DNA of 64,000 nucleotides from Winogradskyella sp. (GTDB lineage Bacteria; Bacteroidota; Bacteroidia; Flavobacteriales; Flavobacteriaceae): NCBI RefSeq assembly GCF_003712105.1, contig NZ_RHLG01000002.1, positions 248,001 to 312,000 of the forward strand, read 5' to 3'. Shown piece by piece: positions 51,223 to 60,347 of this stretch (position 1 is its first letter; each line of letters starts with the position of its first letter). The notes under the pieces were generated by a model. It saw only the letters and a program-made list of their open reading frames with translations, ran no database searches and was not told where the DNA came from. The position numbers and the translations under genes were made by a program.

Positions 51223-52359
51223 ATGAAAAAGAAATCGAAAAAAGCAGGATTCGTTTTTAAAACTTACGAAGCACCCAACCAATCTCCTTTTGAAAAACTC
51301 TTTGAGATTTTTAAAGAATTAATCACCTATACTTCTGGCGACTTTGATGAAGCCATAGATTGGTTGCGTCAACTCGATAAAGAATATAAGCTAACCACTC
51401 CCGATTATACCATTGATGATTTTATAGAAGATCTTAAAAATAAAGGTTACATAAGAGAAGAAATCGACCCAACTGGAGATGGAGATGGTAAAGGTAGAAC
51501 CACAATTACAGCTAAGACTGAACGTGCTATTCGTCAACAAGCATTAGACCATATTTTTGGAAAAATAAAAAAAAGCGGTGCAGGTAACCATAAAAGTAAA
51601 GGTGTTGGTATCGGTGATGAACATACGGGTGATTTTAGGGCATACCAGTTTGGTGATGCTTTAGAGAAAGTATCTATTACAGAGAGTTTAAGAAATGCTC
51701 AGATCAATCACGGTATTGGCAATTTCAATCTTACGGAAGACGATTTAGTCGTTGAAGAAACACTGCATAAAAGTCAGATGAGCACTGTGCTAATGATAGA
51801 CATTAGTCACAGTATGATACTGTATGGTGAAGACCGTATAACACCCGCAAAGAAGGTAGCCATGGCATTATCTGAACTTATAACTACACGTTACCCTAAA
51901 GATAGTATAGAAGTTTTGGTATTTGGTAATGACGCTTGGCCAATAAAAATTAAAGATTTACCATATCTAAAAGTTGGACCTTACCATACTAATACTGTAG
52001 CTGGTTTGCAATTGGCAATGGATATGTTGCGCCGTAAACGTAATACAAATAAGCAAATTTTTATGATTACAGATGGTAAGCCAAGCTGTCTGCGTTTGCC
52101 TGATGGTCAATACTACAAGAATAGTAATGGCCTTGATCCATACATTACTAATAAATGCTATGCTATGGCTCAGCAGGCAAGACGTTTACATATTCCTATT
52201 ACCACTTTCATGATTGCTGAAGACCCATATTTAATGCGTTTTGTTAGAGAGTTTACTCAAGCTAATAGAGGTAAAGCATTTTATACAGGTTTAAAAGGTT
52301 TAGGTGAAATGATTTTTGAAGATTACGAAAACAATAGAAAAAGAAGAATTAAAGGATAA
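51223..52359 (+). CDS. vWA domain protein paired with a MoxR-like ATPase
   Basis: The 378-residue protein has a C-terminal von Willebrand A domain from residue about 185. The metal site is complete: DISHS (MIDAS DxSxS), the Thr in GPYHTNTVAGL and the Asp in MITDGKPSC. The N-terminal part has SPFEKLFEIFKELITYTSGDFDEAIDWLRQLDKE and a Gly-rich DPTGDGDGKGRTT linker. It has no signal peptide. Together with the AAA ATPase 2 bases downstream it forms a MoxR/vWA-type pair, usually involved in assembling or activating a metal-containing or membrane complex. The target is unknown. Confidence 0.85.
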   Translation: MKKKSKKAGFVFKTYEAPNQSPFEKLFEIFKELITYTSGDFDEAIDWLRQLDKEYKLTTPDYTIDDFIEDLKNKGYIREEIDPTGDGDGKGRTTITAKTERAIRQQALDHIFGKIKKSGAGNHKSKGVGIGDEHTGDFRAYQFGDALEKVSITESLRNAQINHGIGNFNLTEDDLVVEETLHKSQMSTVLMIDISHSMILYGEDRITPAKKVAMALSELITTRYPKDSIEVLVFGNDAWPIKIKDLPYLKVGPYHTNTVAGLQLAMDMLRRKRNTNKQIFMITDGKPSCLRLPDGQYYKNSNGLDPYITNKCYAMAQQARRLHIPITTFMIAEDPYLMRFVREFTQANRGKAFYTGLKGLGEMIFEDYENNRKRRIKG

Positions 52360-52361
52360 AA

Positions 52362-53825
52362 ATGAATATAGAAAGTATTAAAACTTTAGGTGATTTAAAG
52401 AAATCGGGTTATCAATCAAAATCCATTAAGGATGAATTGAGAGGTAATTTGATTGAAAATATTAAACATAAAAAAACAACTTTTGAAGGTATTCATGGTT
52501 ATGAAAACACTGTGATTCCTGAATTAGAACGGGCCATATTATCTAGGCACAATATTAATTTACTAGGACTACGAGGTCAAGCAAAGACACGACTTGCAAG
52601 AATGATGGTTAATCTTTTAGATGAGTATATACCTGTGGTTGAAGGTTCAGAAATTAATGACGATCCATTAGAGCCTATATCACGTTACGCAATAGAGTTG
52701 ATCAAAGAAAAAGGAGATGCTACACCGATTTCTTGGTTGCACAGAAATGAGCGTTTTGCAGAAAAACTAGCGACACCTGATGTCACTGTAGCAGATATTA
52801 TTGGCGATGTAGACCCAATAAAGGCTGCAAATTTAAAGTTGAGCTATGCAGATGATAGAGTGATTCATTATGGTATGATTCCGCGAGCTAACCGCTGTAT
52901 TTTTGTGATTAATGAATTACCAGATTTACAGGCAAGGATTCAAGTAGCATTATTCAATATTTTGCAAGAAGGCGATATTCAGATTCGTGGATTTAAATTG
53001 CGATTACCATTAGACATGCAGTTTGTATTTACTGCAAACCCTGAAGATTATACCAATCGTGGTAGTATTGTTACGCCATTAAAAGATAGAATTGGAAGTC
53101 AAATATTGACCCATTATCCAGATTCGGTTGATACTGCAAGAACAATAACTTCACAAGAAGCAAAATTAGACGAGAGACAAAAAGCGTCTGTTTATGTCCC
53201 TGATTTGGCAAAAGATGTATTAGAGCAAATTAGTTTTGAAGCCCGTGAAAGCGAATATGTCGATGTGAAAAGTGGTGTAAGTGCGCGTATGAGTATTACA
53301 GCTTTCGAAAATTTATTAAGTACTGCTGAGCGCCGTGCACTTCTTTCAGGTGAAACAGAGACTACCATAAGATTGTCAGACTTTATTGGTGTTATACCAG
53401 CTATTACTGGTAAAGTAGAATTGGTTTATGAAGGCGAACAAGAAGGCGCAGATTTTGTGGCAAATACTTTGATTGATTCAGCAATTAAAACACTATTTCC
53501 GAGATACTTCCCTAAAATTGAAAAATTAGAAAAGCAAGATGAAGAATCACCTTATGACGATCTGATATCATGGTTTTTTAATGGCGATGGCTTCGAGTTA
53601 CTTGACGAATACGATGATACCACATATAAAGCAAAACTAGACGAAGTAAATCCATTGGATGCGTTGATTGCAGATTATCAGCCAGATATTGATAAGCGTG
53701 ATGTGTATTTCGAAAAGGAATTTATACTATGGGGTTTAGTACAGTTTAAGAAATTGAGTAAGTATCGTTATTCCGAAGGATTACAAATTAAAGATCCATA
53801 TGGTAGTTATATCAGTAGATTATAA
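52362..53825 (+). CDS. MoxR/ChlI-like AAA ATPase
   Basis: The 487-residue protein has Walker A LLGLRGQAKTRLARMM. The Walker B segment is FVINELPDLQARIQVALFNILQEGDIQIRGFKLRLPLDMQFVFTANPEDYTNRGSIVTPLKDRIG, where the usual DE reads NE. ANPEDYTNRG provides the sensor-1 Asn. I recall the INELPDL form as a feature of this subfamily. The sensor-2 arginine finger region is present as VKSGVSARMSITAFENL. It acts with the adjacent vWA protein. The C-terminal about 110 residues are specific to this group. Confidence 0.85.
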   Translation: MNIESIKTLGDLKKSGYQSKSIKDELRGNLIENIKHKKTTFEGIHGYENTVIPELERAILSRHNINLLGLRGQAKTRLARMMVNLLDEYIPVVEGSEINDDPLEPISRYAIELIKEKGDATPISWLHRNERFAEKLATPDVTVADIIGDVDPIKAANLKLSYADDRVIHYGMIPRANRCIFVINELPDLQARIQVALFNILQEGDIQIRGFKLRLPLDMQFVFTANPEDYTNRGSIVTPLKDRIGSQILTHYPDSVDTARTITSQEAKLDERQKASVYVPDLAKDVLEQISFEARESEYVDVKSGVSARMSITAFENLLSTAERRALLSGETETTIRLSDFIGVIPAITGKVELVYEGEQEGADFVANTLIDSAIKTLFPRYFPKIEKLEKQDEESPYDDLISWFFNGDGFELLDEYDDTTYKAKLDEVNPLDALIADYQPDIDKRDVYFEKEFILWGLVQFKKLSKYRYSEGLQIKDPYGSYISRL

Positions 53826-53828
53826 ATT

Positions 53829-53858
53829 AAAAGGGAAGCCACCTGGCTTCCCTTTTTT
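53829..53858. terminator. Bidirectional terminator
   Basis: AAAAGGGAAGCCA-CC-TGGCTTCCCTTTT is a perfect 13-bp stem followed by T residues on the plus strand and, read the other way, by T residues of the A-run. It separates the ATPase gene and the convergent secreted-protein gene. Confidence 0.93.
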
Positions 53859-54450
53859 ACTCTTTGGTTGGTTCAAAAACCCACCAGACTTTCCCATTGC
53901 TTGAATTGAAACTTAATTTTAAAACACCTAAATCGCTATAGATTAGATATTTGTATTTTATAGTTAATTCTTCTTCATTTAAAGTGGCATTATAAACACC
54001 ATCTTCGTATATAAATTTTATTCCATTGCTAAGAACAAATTCTAGATTCTTTTTACCTTCTATCGTTTCAGAATTAGAGACATTAGATGTGGCAGTAACG
54101 CCATTGCTATGAATGCTTTTTACACCGGATGCTTTACGAGAATCGCTAAACTTATAGGTAAGTAGTTTTTCGACTTTACCTTCGGTTAATTCAAATATGT
54201 CAGCGTCATCTTTCCAACTAGGGTAGACATATAAAGTGTGTTTGTCTTCAATATCAATATTCCCTGGCTGATCACTATTTTTAAAAACAATGTAGCCTTC
54301 TTTTGTTTTCAATTCAAATTTTGTTCCTGGTGGATACATTACATAATCATGGGCTTCATTACTCTTGGTTACCTTAAGGTATGTTTTTTGAGCAAAACCA
54401 CTCATACAAAGAAGTATGGTTGTACTTAGTGTTAGTAATATAGTTTTCAT
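53857..54450 (-). CDS. Secreted protein of unknown function
   Basis: The 197-residue protein has a signal peptide (MKTILLTLSTTILLCMSGFAQ). The mature part is beta-rich, with YLKVTKSNEAHDYVMYPPGTKFELKTKEGYIVFKNSD and KNLEFVLSNGIKFIYEDGVYNATLNEEELTIKYKYLIYSDLGVLKLSF, suggesting a small beta-sandwich or a lipocalin-like fold. I do not recognise a family. It is 5 bases downstream of the alpha/beta hydrolase gene in the same direction, so they may act together. Confidence 0.75.
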   Translation of the reverse strand: MKTILLTLSTTILLCMSGFAQKTYLKVTKSNEAHDYVMYPPGTKFELKTKEGYIVFKNSDQPGNIDIEDKHTLYVYPSWKDDADIFELTEGKVEKLLTYKFSDSRKASGVKSIHSNGVTATSNVSNSETIEGKKNLEFVLSNGIKFIYEDGVYNATLNEEELTIKYKYLIYSDLGVLKLSFNSSNGKVWWVFEPTKE

Positions 54451-54455
54451 AGTTT

Positions 54456-55949
54456 CTATTTTTTAGTATTAAATTTTGGCGTTTTTATACGTTCTAAACA
54501 TTTAGGTTGTGGCGCTGCATTTGGGTTTTCAAAAAAACTATTTGCGACTTCCATGCCACAAGGATTATTCCAGTAGGTGGTTGGTATATGTTTCCATCCT
54601 TTGAATATGATATGATATGCATTTTCTAGATTTGGAAGCATATTTTTGGCCCATTTAAGGGGTGTGCTTTCATCGTATTCTCCACTAATTAGTAGTATTG
54701 GAACATTGCTTTTAATAGCTTCATTTTCTTTTTTAGAAACAGGGTTTACACCCCAAATTTCACAGACTGAAGATTTAAAAACAGCAGGATTTAAGCCTAT
54801 AACTTCTGGATAACGATTAGCCTCCATTTCAATCTTTTCTTTAGAATTAAATGGATATTCTTCAGAACACCATACTGAGAGTCTCATGCCTTTTCCAGAG
54901 CCATCACCCTTTTGAGAAAAAAGCGATGTCTGGTAGCTTATGATTGTACTTAAGTCGCCATTTAAGATTTTGTCCACTTCGAGAGGTAGGTTTGGTACAT
55001 TTCCTGTTGAATATAAACTGAAGATTTGTATTAAATCTGCACCTTTAAAATGGAATGTTTCCATCTCTCCATTTTCTGGATTTTGAATATTTATACTCAG
55101 TGGATTTTCGGTTTTTTCTCTCAGAAAATTGAAAAAACGGTTTTTTAAATCAGGAAATGCTCTATCACATTCAGTATCTTCAGAGCAATCATCAAGTACT
55201 TTTTCTGCAACCTCAATTAAGTTAGTAATGCTTTCTTCATCGTAACTTACTTCTAAAGGTAAAGGTGAGTCCATAACCACGCTGCGTATACGTTTAGGAT
55301 AATCTCGTAATAAGACTTGAGCAATTTTTGTGCTATAAGAAATGGTCAATAGATTGTATTGCTCAATTCCTAATACATTGACGAGATCATTAATATCAGC
55401 TGCTATTTCATTGGTATTGTAACCGTTTAAATCAATATTCTTTTTAGTTAAACGGTTTTTACATTTTCTGGCAGCATTATCAAACAATTGATCTGTTTGT
55501 TCGTCATCAAAACCAAAACTATTAGACTTAGTAATAGCATCTCCCCATTCTGGGCAATCTAAATGCGGCTCTGCATAATAATTACCTCGTTGTTCGACCA
55601 ATATAAAATCACGGTTATCCAGATATCTATAATATTTCATGTATTGAGCTGAAGGCATAGTTGTATATCCTGGACCACCAACAGTATATATTATAGGGTC
55701 AGGATCAGGATTTGGGTTTCTACTTTTGAATATATATACAGGAAACTTAATGGTTTTACTATCAGGATGATCTCTATTCTCTAATACTTCCATATATCCA
55801 AATGTATAATCTTGATCTTCGGCTATTTTATGAGTAGTTGTCGTAGAGACTTTAAAATTTGGTTTGAAATTGTTTTGCTTCTGACCATAGCAAGCATAAG
55901 AACTCAATAGGCCTAGTGTGATTAATATGTGGAATAATTTTACTTTCAT
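54456..55949 (-). CDS. Alpha/beta hydrolase (S33/TAP-like) with altered nucleophile elbow
   Basis: The 497-residue protein has a signal peptide (ILITLGLLSSYACYG; Cys late, lipoprotein doubtful). It shows the S33/TAP-like order: oxyanion loop TVGGPGYTTMPS, a core LVEQRGNYYAEPHLDCPEW, an elbow LLTISYSTKIAQVLLRDYPKRI, the acid in LISGEYDESTPLKWA and the histidine in FKGWKHIPTTYW. The elbow has TISYST in place of GxSxG, so Ser in ISYST is the likely nucleophile but the first Gly is missing. Tripeptidyl or proline iminopeptidase-like activity is the family expectation. Confidence 0.8.
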   Translation of the reverse strand: MKVKLFHILITLGLLSSYACYGQKQNNFKPNFKVSTTTTHKIAEDQDYTFGYMEVLENRDHPDSKTIKFPVYIFKSRNPNPDPDPIIYTVGGPGYTTMPSAQYMKYYRYLDNRDFILVEQRGNYYAEPHLDCPEWGDAITKSNSFGFDDEQTDQLFDNAARKCKNRLTKKNIDLNGYNTNEIAADINDLVNVLGIEQYNLLTISYSTKIAQVLLRDYPKRIRSVVMDSPLPLEVSYDEESITNLIEVAEKVLDDCSEDTECDRAFPDLKNRFFNFLREKTENPLSINIQNPENGEMETFHFKGADLIQIFSLYSTGNVPNLPLEVDKILNGDLSTIISYQTSLFSQKGDGSGKGMRLSVWCSEEYPFNSKEKIEMEANRYPEVIGLNPAVFKSSVCEIWGVNPVSKKENEAIKSNVPILLISGEYDESTPLKWAKNMLPNLENAYHIIFKGWKHIPTTYWNNPCGMEVANSFFENPNAAPQPKCLERIKTPKFNTKK

Positions 55950-55960
55950 TGAATGATATT

Positions 55961-58366
55961 TTAGCGACCTATTCTATTTTTTTCTGCATCAAGACCTGTG
56001 TTACGTTTTCTGGCTTTTTTAATTTCATTACGACCAAAATTATAAGTAAGATTAAAACGTACTTGTCTACTATCGCTACCACCATCACCGTTTATTCTGA
56101 GGTTTCCGAATTCGGTAACACCTTCCCAAGGAGAAGTAAATAGAATATCGTTAAAGGATAAACGCGCAGTTAATTGATCGTCAAAAAAGCGTTTTTGAAA
56201 TGCGACATTTAAAGACCCAATACTACGAGTTTCGTATGTGCCACCCCAAATTGAAGGCGAACTATACCATCCTGAAATTTCTGCTCTAAAACCCTTTGGT
56301 AATTTAAAGGTATTTTGAGCATATAAGCTTAATGTATTTTGCGAAATAGGGTTAAAATCTGGATTTGTTGCTTCAAAAATACTTCTAAAGGCATTTACAC
56401 TAAAGTATATATTCCACCAATCGTTAAAACGTGTAGGATAGCTTACACCTATATTTATAACCTTTTGATTTGCCACATTTCTTGTAGTCAAGAAGTTTTG
56501 ATTTTGGCCAACAGCCTCGGTGATTTTAGCAAAATAGTCTTCTATAAAACTATAACTTATAGATGTTGTTAGCCTATAATTAAACGTATGTGACAATTTT
56601 AAATTATCAGTATACTGTGGCTGTAAAAATGGATTACCTCGGCTAAAAGACAACTCGTCGATTTTGTATTCAAATGGATTTAAACTTGCATAATTAGGGC
56701 GTTGAATACGGCGACTGTAAGTTAAAGCAAAAGCGTTTTTTTGGTTCAATTGATATGTGATTCCACCACTTGGAAACCAATCGGTATAGTTACGTTGTAC
56801 GCGATTATTTTGGTCTGCTTGTAATGCAGTTAAGATACCATCAGATTGTGTGTTTTCCATACGCAAACCAAATTGAATATTCCATTTTTTAAACTGACGC
56901 TTAAAGTTAAAATATAAAGCATTTACGTTTTCATCATATTCAAAATCGTTAGTGCGTTCTTGATTTAAAATATCTTGACCGTTAATTCGGTCAAAAAAAT
57001 CAAATTGATTATCAGTAACCACTTTAGAGAATTTTCCGCCAACACTTAATTTTCCTTTAAAAAGAGGTTGCTCATAGTCTAATTTAGCCGTAAATAAGTC
57101 GATGTCAATTGGCGTAACCATAAAGTTGATAACTTCACTAATGAGTTGAGATTGATTGCCATCAAAATATTGATTCGGTTGAAGATTTTCTCGTTCGCGC
57201 GAATAGCGACCATAATCTACATCAATATTTAAGCTTGTATCATTACTTCCTTTATATCTATAATTAGCATTAGCATAAATATTAGAAGTTTCACTTTGAA
57301 CATCACTACCAGCTACTAATATTTGATCAGGATTGGTGTTACCATCAGGAATAATAGGTGTTCTGGAATCGGCCAGTGATTCGTTATCAGAAAAATTTCC
57401 AGATACAATAACTCCAAATGTAGATGTCTTGTCTACATACCAATCAAATCCCATTCTTACATTATTATTAACATCATCGCTTATGGTTTCTGTACGGGCA
57501 TCAAAAATGGTGTTATTTTGCTGTCTAAAGAGATTAATAAAGCTTAAGCTTTCACCAAATCGGTTACTTAGCGTACCATAAAAACTTGTTTTCTTATTTC
57601 TATTATTAAATGATGCCGAAGTATTTACACGAGCAAATTCACCATATGTTAAGCCAGAAGTCAAGCTACCGTTTGTACCTAAACTTTTATCGCGCTTAAA
57701 CTTTATATTGATGATACCTGCATTACCTTCTGCATCGTATTTTGAAGATGGTTGGGTAATAATTTCAACAGCATCAATATCACTAGACTGAATTGTTTTA
57801 AGGTAGTTCACCAAGTCTTCACCTCTTAGTACTGAAGGCTTATCATCTATATAAATAAGCACACCAGTTTTTCCTTCGACTATTAAGTTGTCGTTATTAT
57901 CGATAATTACGCCAGGTGCTTTTCTTAATAAATCAAAACCAGAATCTCCAGCAGCATTTATCGTATTCTGTACATTAAATACCGTTTTATCTGCCATAAC
58001 TTGCACCATAGGTTTTTCGGCTTTAACAACAACTTCATCAAGAGATTCGGATGCGGGATTTAATTTAATTGCACCTAGGTCTTTTTCAGAATTGGTAACA
58101 CTAAATATCTGCGAAGTATACTTTTCAAACCCAAGACTGGTTATGGTTAATGTGTACTTTCCAGTATTTAAATTTTTGACGACGAAATTTCCGTCAGTTA
58201 CTGTTACTGCAGCTTTTATAAATGCAGTTTGGTCTGAATTATAAATTGATACTATTGCACCTGGAATAGGTTCAAGGTTTTCATCAACAACAATACCAAC
58301 GACATTGGATTGTGCGTAACCAATTAATGATAAAAATAAGAGTAAGTAAACTGTAATCGTTTTCAT
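55961..58366 (-). CDS. Outer-membrane receptor of the TonB-dependent/OMP_b-brl_3 type
   Basis: The 801-residue protein has a signal peptide (ITVYLLLFLSLIGYAQ), a CarboxypepD_reg-like beta domain (NVVGIVVDENLEPIPGAIVSIYNSD), a plug (FDLLRKAPGVIIDNNDNLIVEGKTGVLIYIDDKPSVLRGEDLVNYLKTIQSSDIDAVEIITQPSSKYDAEGNAGIINIKFK) and a barrel ending in NFGRNEIKKARKRNTG. The C-terminus continues past the last strand (NTGLDAEKNRIGR). It may be a substrate-free receptor of the FimD-unrelated outer-membrane family. It is divergent from a LytS kinase gene with a perfect inverted repeat between. Confidence 0.88.
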   Translation of the reverse strand: MKTITVYLLLFLSLIGYAQSNVVGIVVDENLEPIPGAIVSIYNSDQTAFIKAAVTVTDGNFVVKNLNTGKYTLTITSLGFEKYTSQIFSVTNSEKDLGAIKLNPASESLDEVVVKAEKPMVQVMADKTVFNVQNTINAAGDSGFDLLRKAPGVIIDNNDNLIVEGKTGVLIYIDDKPSVLRGEDLVNYLKTIQSSDIDAVEIITQPSSKYDAEGNAGIINIKFKRDKSLGTNGSLTSGLTYGEFARVNTSASFNNRNKKTSFYGTLSNRFGESLSFINLFRQQNNTIFDARTETISDDVNNNVRMGFDWYVDKTSTFGVIVSGNFSDNESLADSRTPIIPDGNTNPDQILVAGSDVQSETSNIYANANYRYKGSNDTSLNIDVDYGRYSRERENLQPNQYFDGNQSQLISEVINFMVTPIDIDLFTAKLDYEQPLFKGKLSVGGKFSKVVTDNQFDFFDRINGQDILNQERTNDFEYDENVNALYFNFKRQFKKWNIQFGLRMENTQSDGILTALQADQNNRVQRNYTDWFPSGGITYQLNQKNAFALTYSRRIQRPNYASLNPFEYKIDELSFSRGNPFLQPQYTDNLKLSHTFNYRLTTSISYSFIEDYFAKITEAVGQNQNFLTTRNVANQKVINIGVSYPTRFNDWWNIYFSVNAFRSIFEATNPDFNPISQNTLSLYAQNTFKLPKGFRAEISGWYSSPSIWGGTYETRSIGSLNVAFQKRFFDDQLTARLSFNDILFTSPWEGVTEFGNLRINGDGGSDSRQVRFNLTYNFGRNEIKKARKRNTGLDAEKNRIGR

Positions 58367-58425
58367 AATTAATGTATTTATACTCCAAATCTCCGGATAA
58401 GTTTACAGGTATACACCTTAGAAAT

Positions 58426-58489
58426 GATGAGTTGACCAATACGCCGATAAGTTGGAAAGACCATTTAACTGACTATAGGTCAACTCATC
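58426..58489. promoter_or_regulatory. 12-bp inverted repeat between the receptor and the kinase genes
   Basis: GATGAGTTGACC (58426-58437) and GGTCAACTCATC (58478-58489) are perfect reverse complements, 40 bases apart. They lie in the 178-base divergent gap. A second GTTGG at 58451 repeats part of the motif. A looping or dimeric regulator site is possible, and the LytTR regulator of the adjacent pair is a candidate. Confidence 0.4.
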
Positions 58490-58521
58490 GATTAGAAGGT
58501 GATAAAAAAATATACTAACTT

Positions 58522-58529
58522 TAAGTTTG
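58522..58529 (+). promoter_or_regulatory. -7 element of the histidine kinase gene
   Basis: TAAGTTTG is an exact TAnnTTTG match. Transcription should start near 58536, which makes the TTG at 58527 an unlikely start and supports the ATG at 58545. No clear -33 element is seen. Confidence 0.45.
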
Positions 58530-58544
58530 TTGAAAAGTAAACTT

Positions 58545-59621
58545 ATGGAAACCATTACGCCATTTTATCAAAAACGTCTATTAGGTATTAAAATAGGTGA
58601 GTTAGGTATTTTTATAGTATTTTATTTGTTCTGGGCATTTGCTTATCATGCGGCTATCACAATTAACAGTAGGGCTTGGAATGAAGGTGAAACATCTCTT
58701 TTTGACATAAAGGAATTTATGGATACCGTTGGAATAGATTATATTTTAAAAGCTGTTCTGACTTTTCCAGTTTGGTGGTTGTTAATTAGAAGGTTAAAAA
58801 AATGGAAGTATACTAATAAGATATTACTACATATTATTTTACTGCCATTATTTGTAATTGTATGGCAGCAATTATATTACTATGTATGTGATATTATTGG
58901 TTTTGGTCATTTAAGTGGTCCTGCATCTGCTTGGGATATTTATATTCCAGCTTTGTTTTATGCGTTGCAGTTTGGTATTATTCATTCTTATAATTATTAC
59001 TTAGAAAATCAACAAAAAATACGTTTAGAAGGCGAACTCAGAACTGTTGCACTTAAAAGTGAACTTTCAGCACTAAAGGCGCAACTTAATCCACACTTTT
59101 TATATAATATATTTAATACCATTAGCGCATCAGTACCTCCAAAGAATGAAAAGACGAGGCATCTTATTGCAGAGCTTTCAGACTTATTTAGGTATCAATT
59201 AAAGGCTTCACAGGTTGAAAAAGTACCTTTAAGGGAAGAGTTAGAGTTTGTGAATAAATACCTTGATTTAGAAAAAGAACGTTTTAAAGAGCGATTAGAA
59301 GTTGAGGTCCATGTAGAAGACGATTTAAAAGATGAATTGATTCCGCCTATGTTACTGCAACCTTTAATAGAAAACTCTATAAAACACGGTTTATCATCTC
59401 TTATTGAAGGCGGTAAAATTTCAATTAAGATTTTTAAGAAATTAGATAAATTACATTTTGAAATTTCTGATACCGGAATTGGCATAAAAGATAAAGCTTC
59501 AGTTTTTGAAAAAGGTATTGGATTAACCAACACAAAACTTCGATTAGAAAAAATGTACCAAAGCACACTTAGTCTATCTGACAATTCACCAAAAGGATTA
59601 AAAATATCTTTTGCTATATGA
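58545..59621 (+). CDS. LytS-type sensor histidine kinase
   Basis: The ORF track starts at a TTG (58527), but that codon lies within the -7 element, so the ATG at 58545 is chosen. The 358-residue protein has four or five membrane helices (residues about 15-150), a short coiled coil and the His_kinase region LKAQLNPHFLYNIFNTISASV with the phospho-acceptor His. The N-box is MLLQPLIENSIKHGLSSLIEGG and the G-box ISDTGIGI. Its stop overlaps the ATG of the response regulator gene. The signal is unknown. Confidence 0.9.
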   Translation: METITPFYQKRLLGIKIGELGIFIVFYLFWAFAYHAAITINSRAWNEGETSLFDIKEFMDTVGIDYILKAVLTFPVWWLLIRRLKKWKYTNKILLHIILLPLFVIVWQQLYYYVCDIIGFGHLSGPASAWDIYIPALFYALQFGIIHSYNYYLENQQKIRLEGELRTVALKSELSALKAQLNPHFLYNIFNTISASVPPKNEKTRHLIAELSDLFRYQLKASQVEKVPLREELEFVNKYLDLEKERFKERLEVEVHVEDDLKDELIPPMLLQPLIENSIKHGLSSLIEGGKISIKIFKKLDKLHFEISDTGIGIKDKASVFEKGIGLTNTKLRLEKMYQSTLSLSDNSPKGLKISFAI

Positions 59622-60346
59622 GAAAGGTGATTATAATTGACGATGAAGAAGCTGGAAGACAGCTTATAAAAGAATATTTAGAAGATTATCCTGATTTAAT
59701 TTTGCTTGGAGAGGCAAATAATGGAGTAGATGCTGTTAAAATTATTAATGAGTTTAGACCAGATTTGGTGTTTTTAGATATTCAAATGCCAGGAATGACT
59801 GGGTTTGATGTACTCACACATCTCGAAGAATTACCTCAGATTATATTTTCTACTGCCTATGATCAGTATGCTCTAAAAGCTTTCGAAGTACATGCTGTGG
59901 ATTATTTGCTGAAACCTTATACCAAAGACCGCTTTAAAGTTGCTGTTGACAGATTAAAGGCCAATACAGACGAGAATAAAGCAAGGCCATTAGCTGAGAG
60001 TCTTTTAATGGATAAGCCAAAATTTCCTCAGCGTATACTGGTACAAAGCCAGAATAAGTTAGTTACTGTTGCTTTGGAGGATGTTATTAGGATTGAAGCT
60101 TATGGTGATTATTCAAAACTTATAACCGAAGGAAAAACCTACGTTAGTAACTATGGTATTTCTACACTTGAGGAAAAACTGAACCAAGCTATTTTTATTA
60201 GAGTACATAGGTCTTCCATAATTAATTTGAATACCGTAAAAGAGTTAAATAAGTATACTAAAAGCTATGACGTTACTATGAAAAATGGTGATGTTGTTAG
60301 GGTTAGTAGAGGTTATATGGATAATATTAAAAAACTAATGTTTTAA
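59618..60346 (+). CDS. LytTR family response regulator
   Basis: The 242-residue protein has a receiver with VIIDDEEAGRQ, phospho-acceptor Asp in LVFLDIQMPGMTGFD and Lys in DYLLKPYTKDR, then a LytTR domain (RILVQSQNKLVTVALEDVIRIEAYGDYSKLITEGKTYVSNYGISTLEEKL). It is coupled to the kinase by a 4-base overlap. The upstream receptor gene on the other side of the shared gap is a plausible target. It converges with the YdeI-like gene, 1 base between stops. Confidence 0.93.
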   Translation: MRKVIIIDDEEAGRQLIKEYLEDYPDLILLGEANNGVDAVKIINEFRPDLVFLDIQMPGMTGFDVLTHLEELPQIIFSTAYDQYALKAFEVHAVDYLLKPYTKDRFKVAVDRLKANTDENKARPLAESLLMDKPKFPQRILVQSQNKLVTVALEDVIRIEAYGDYSKLITEGKTYVSNYGISTLEEKLNQAIFIRVHRSSIINLNTVKELNKYTKSYDVTMKNGDVVRVSRGYMDNIKKLMF

Positions 60347-60347
60347 T

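Noticed and set aside
58527-58544. TTG start of the kinase gene at 58527
   Set aside because: It falls inside the perfect -7 element TAAGTTTG, so it would not be in the transcript.
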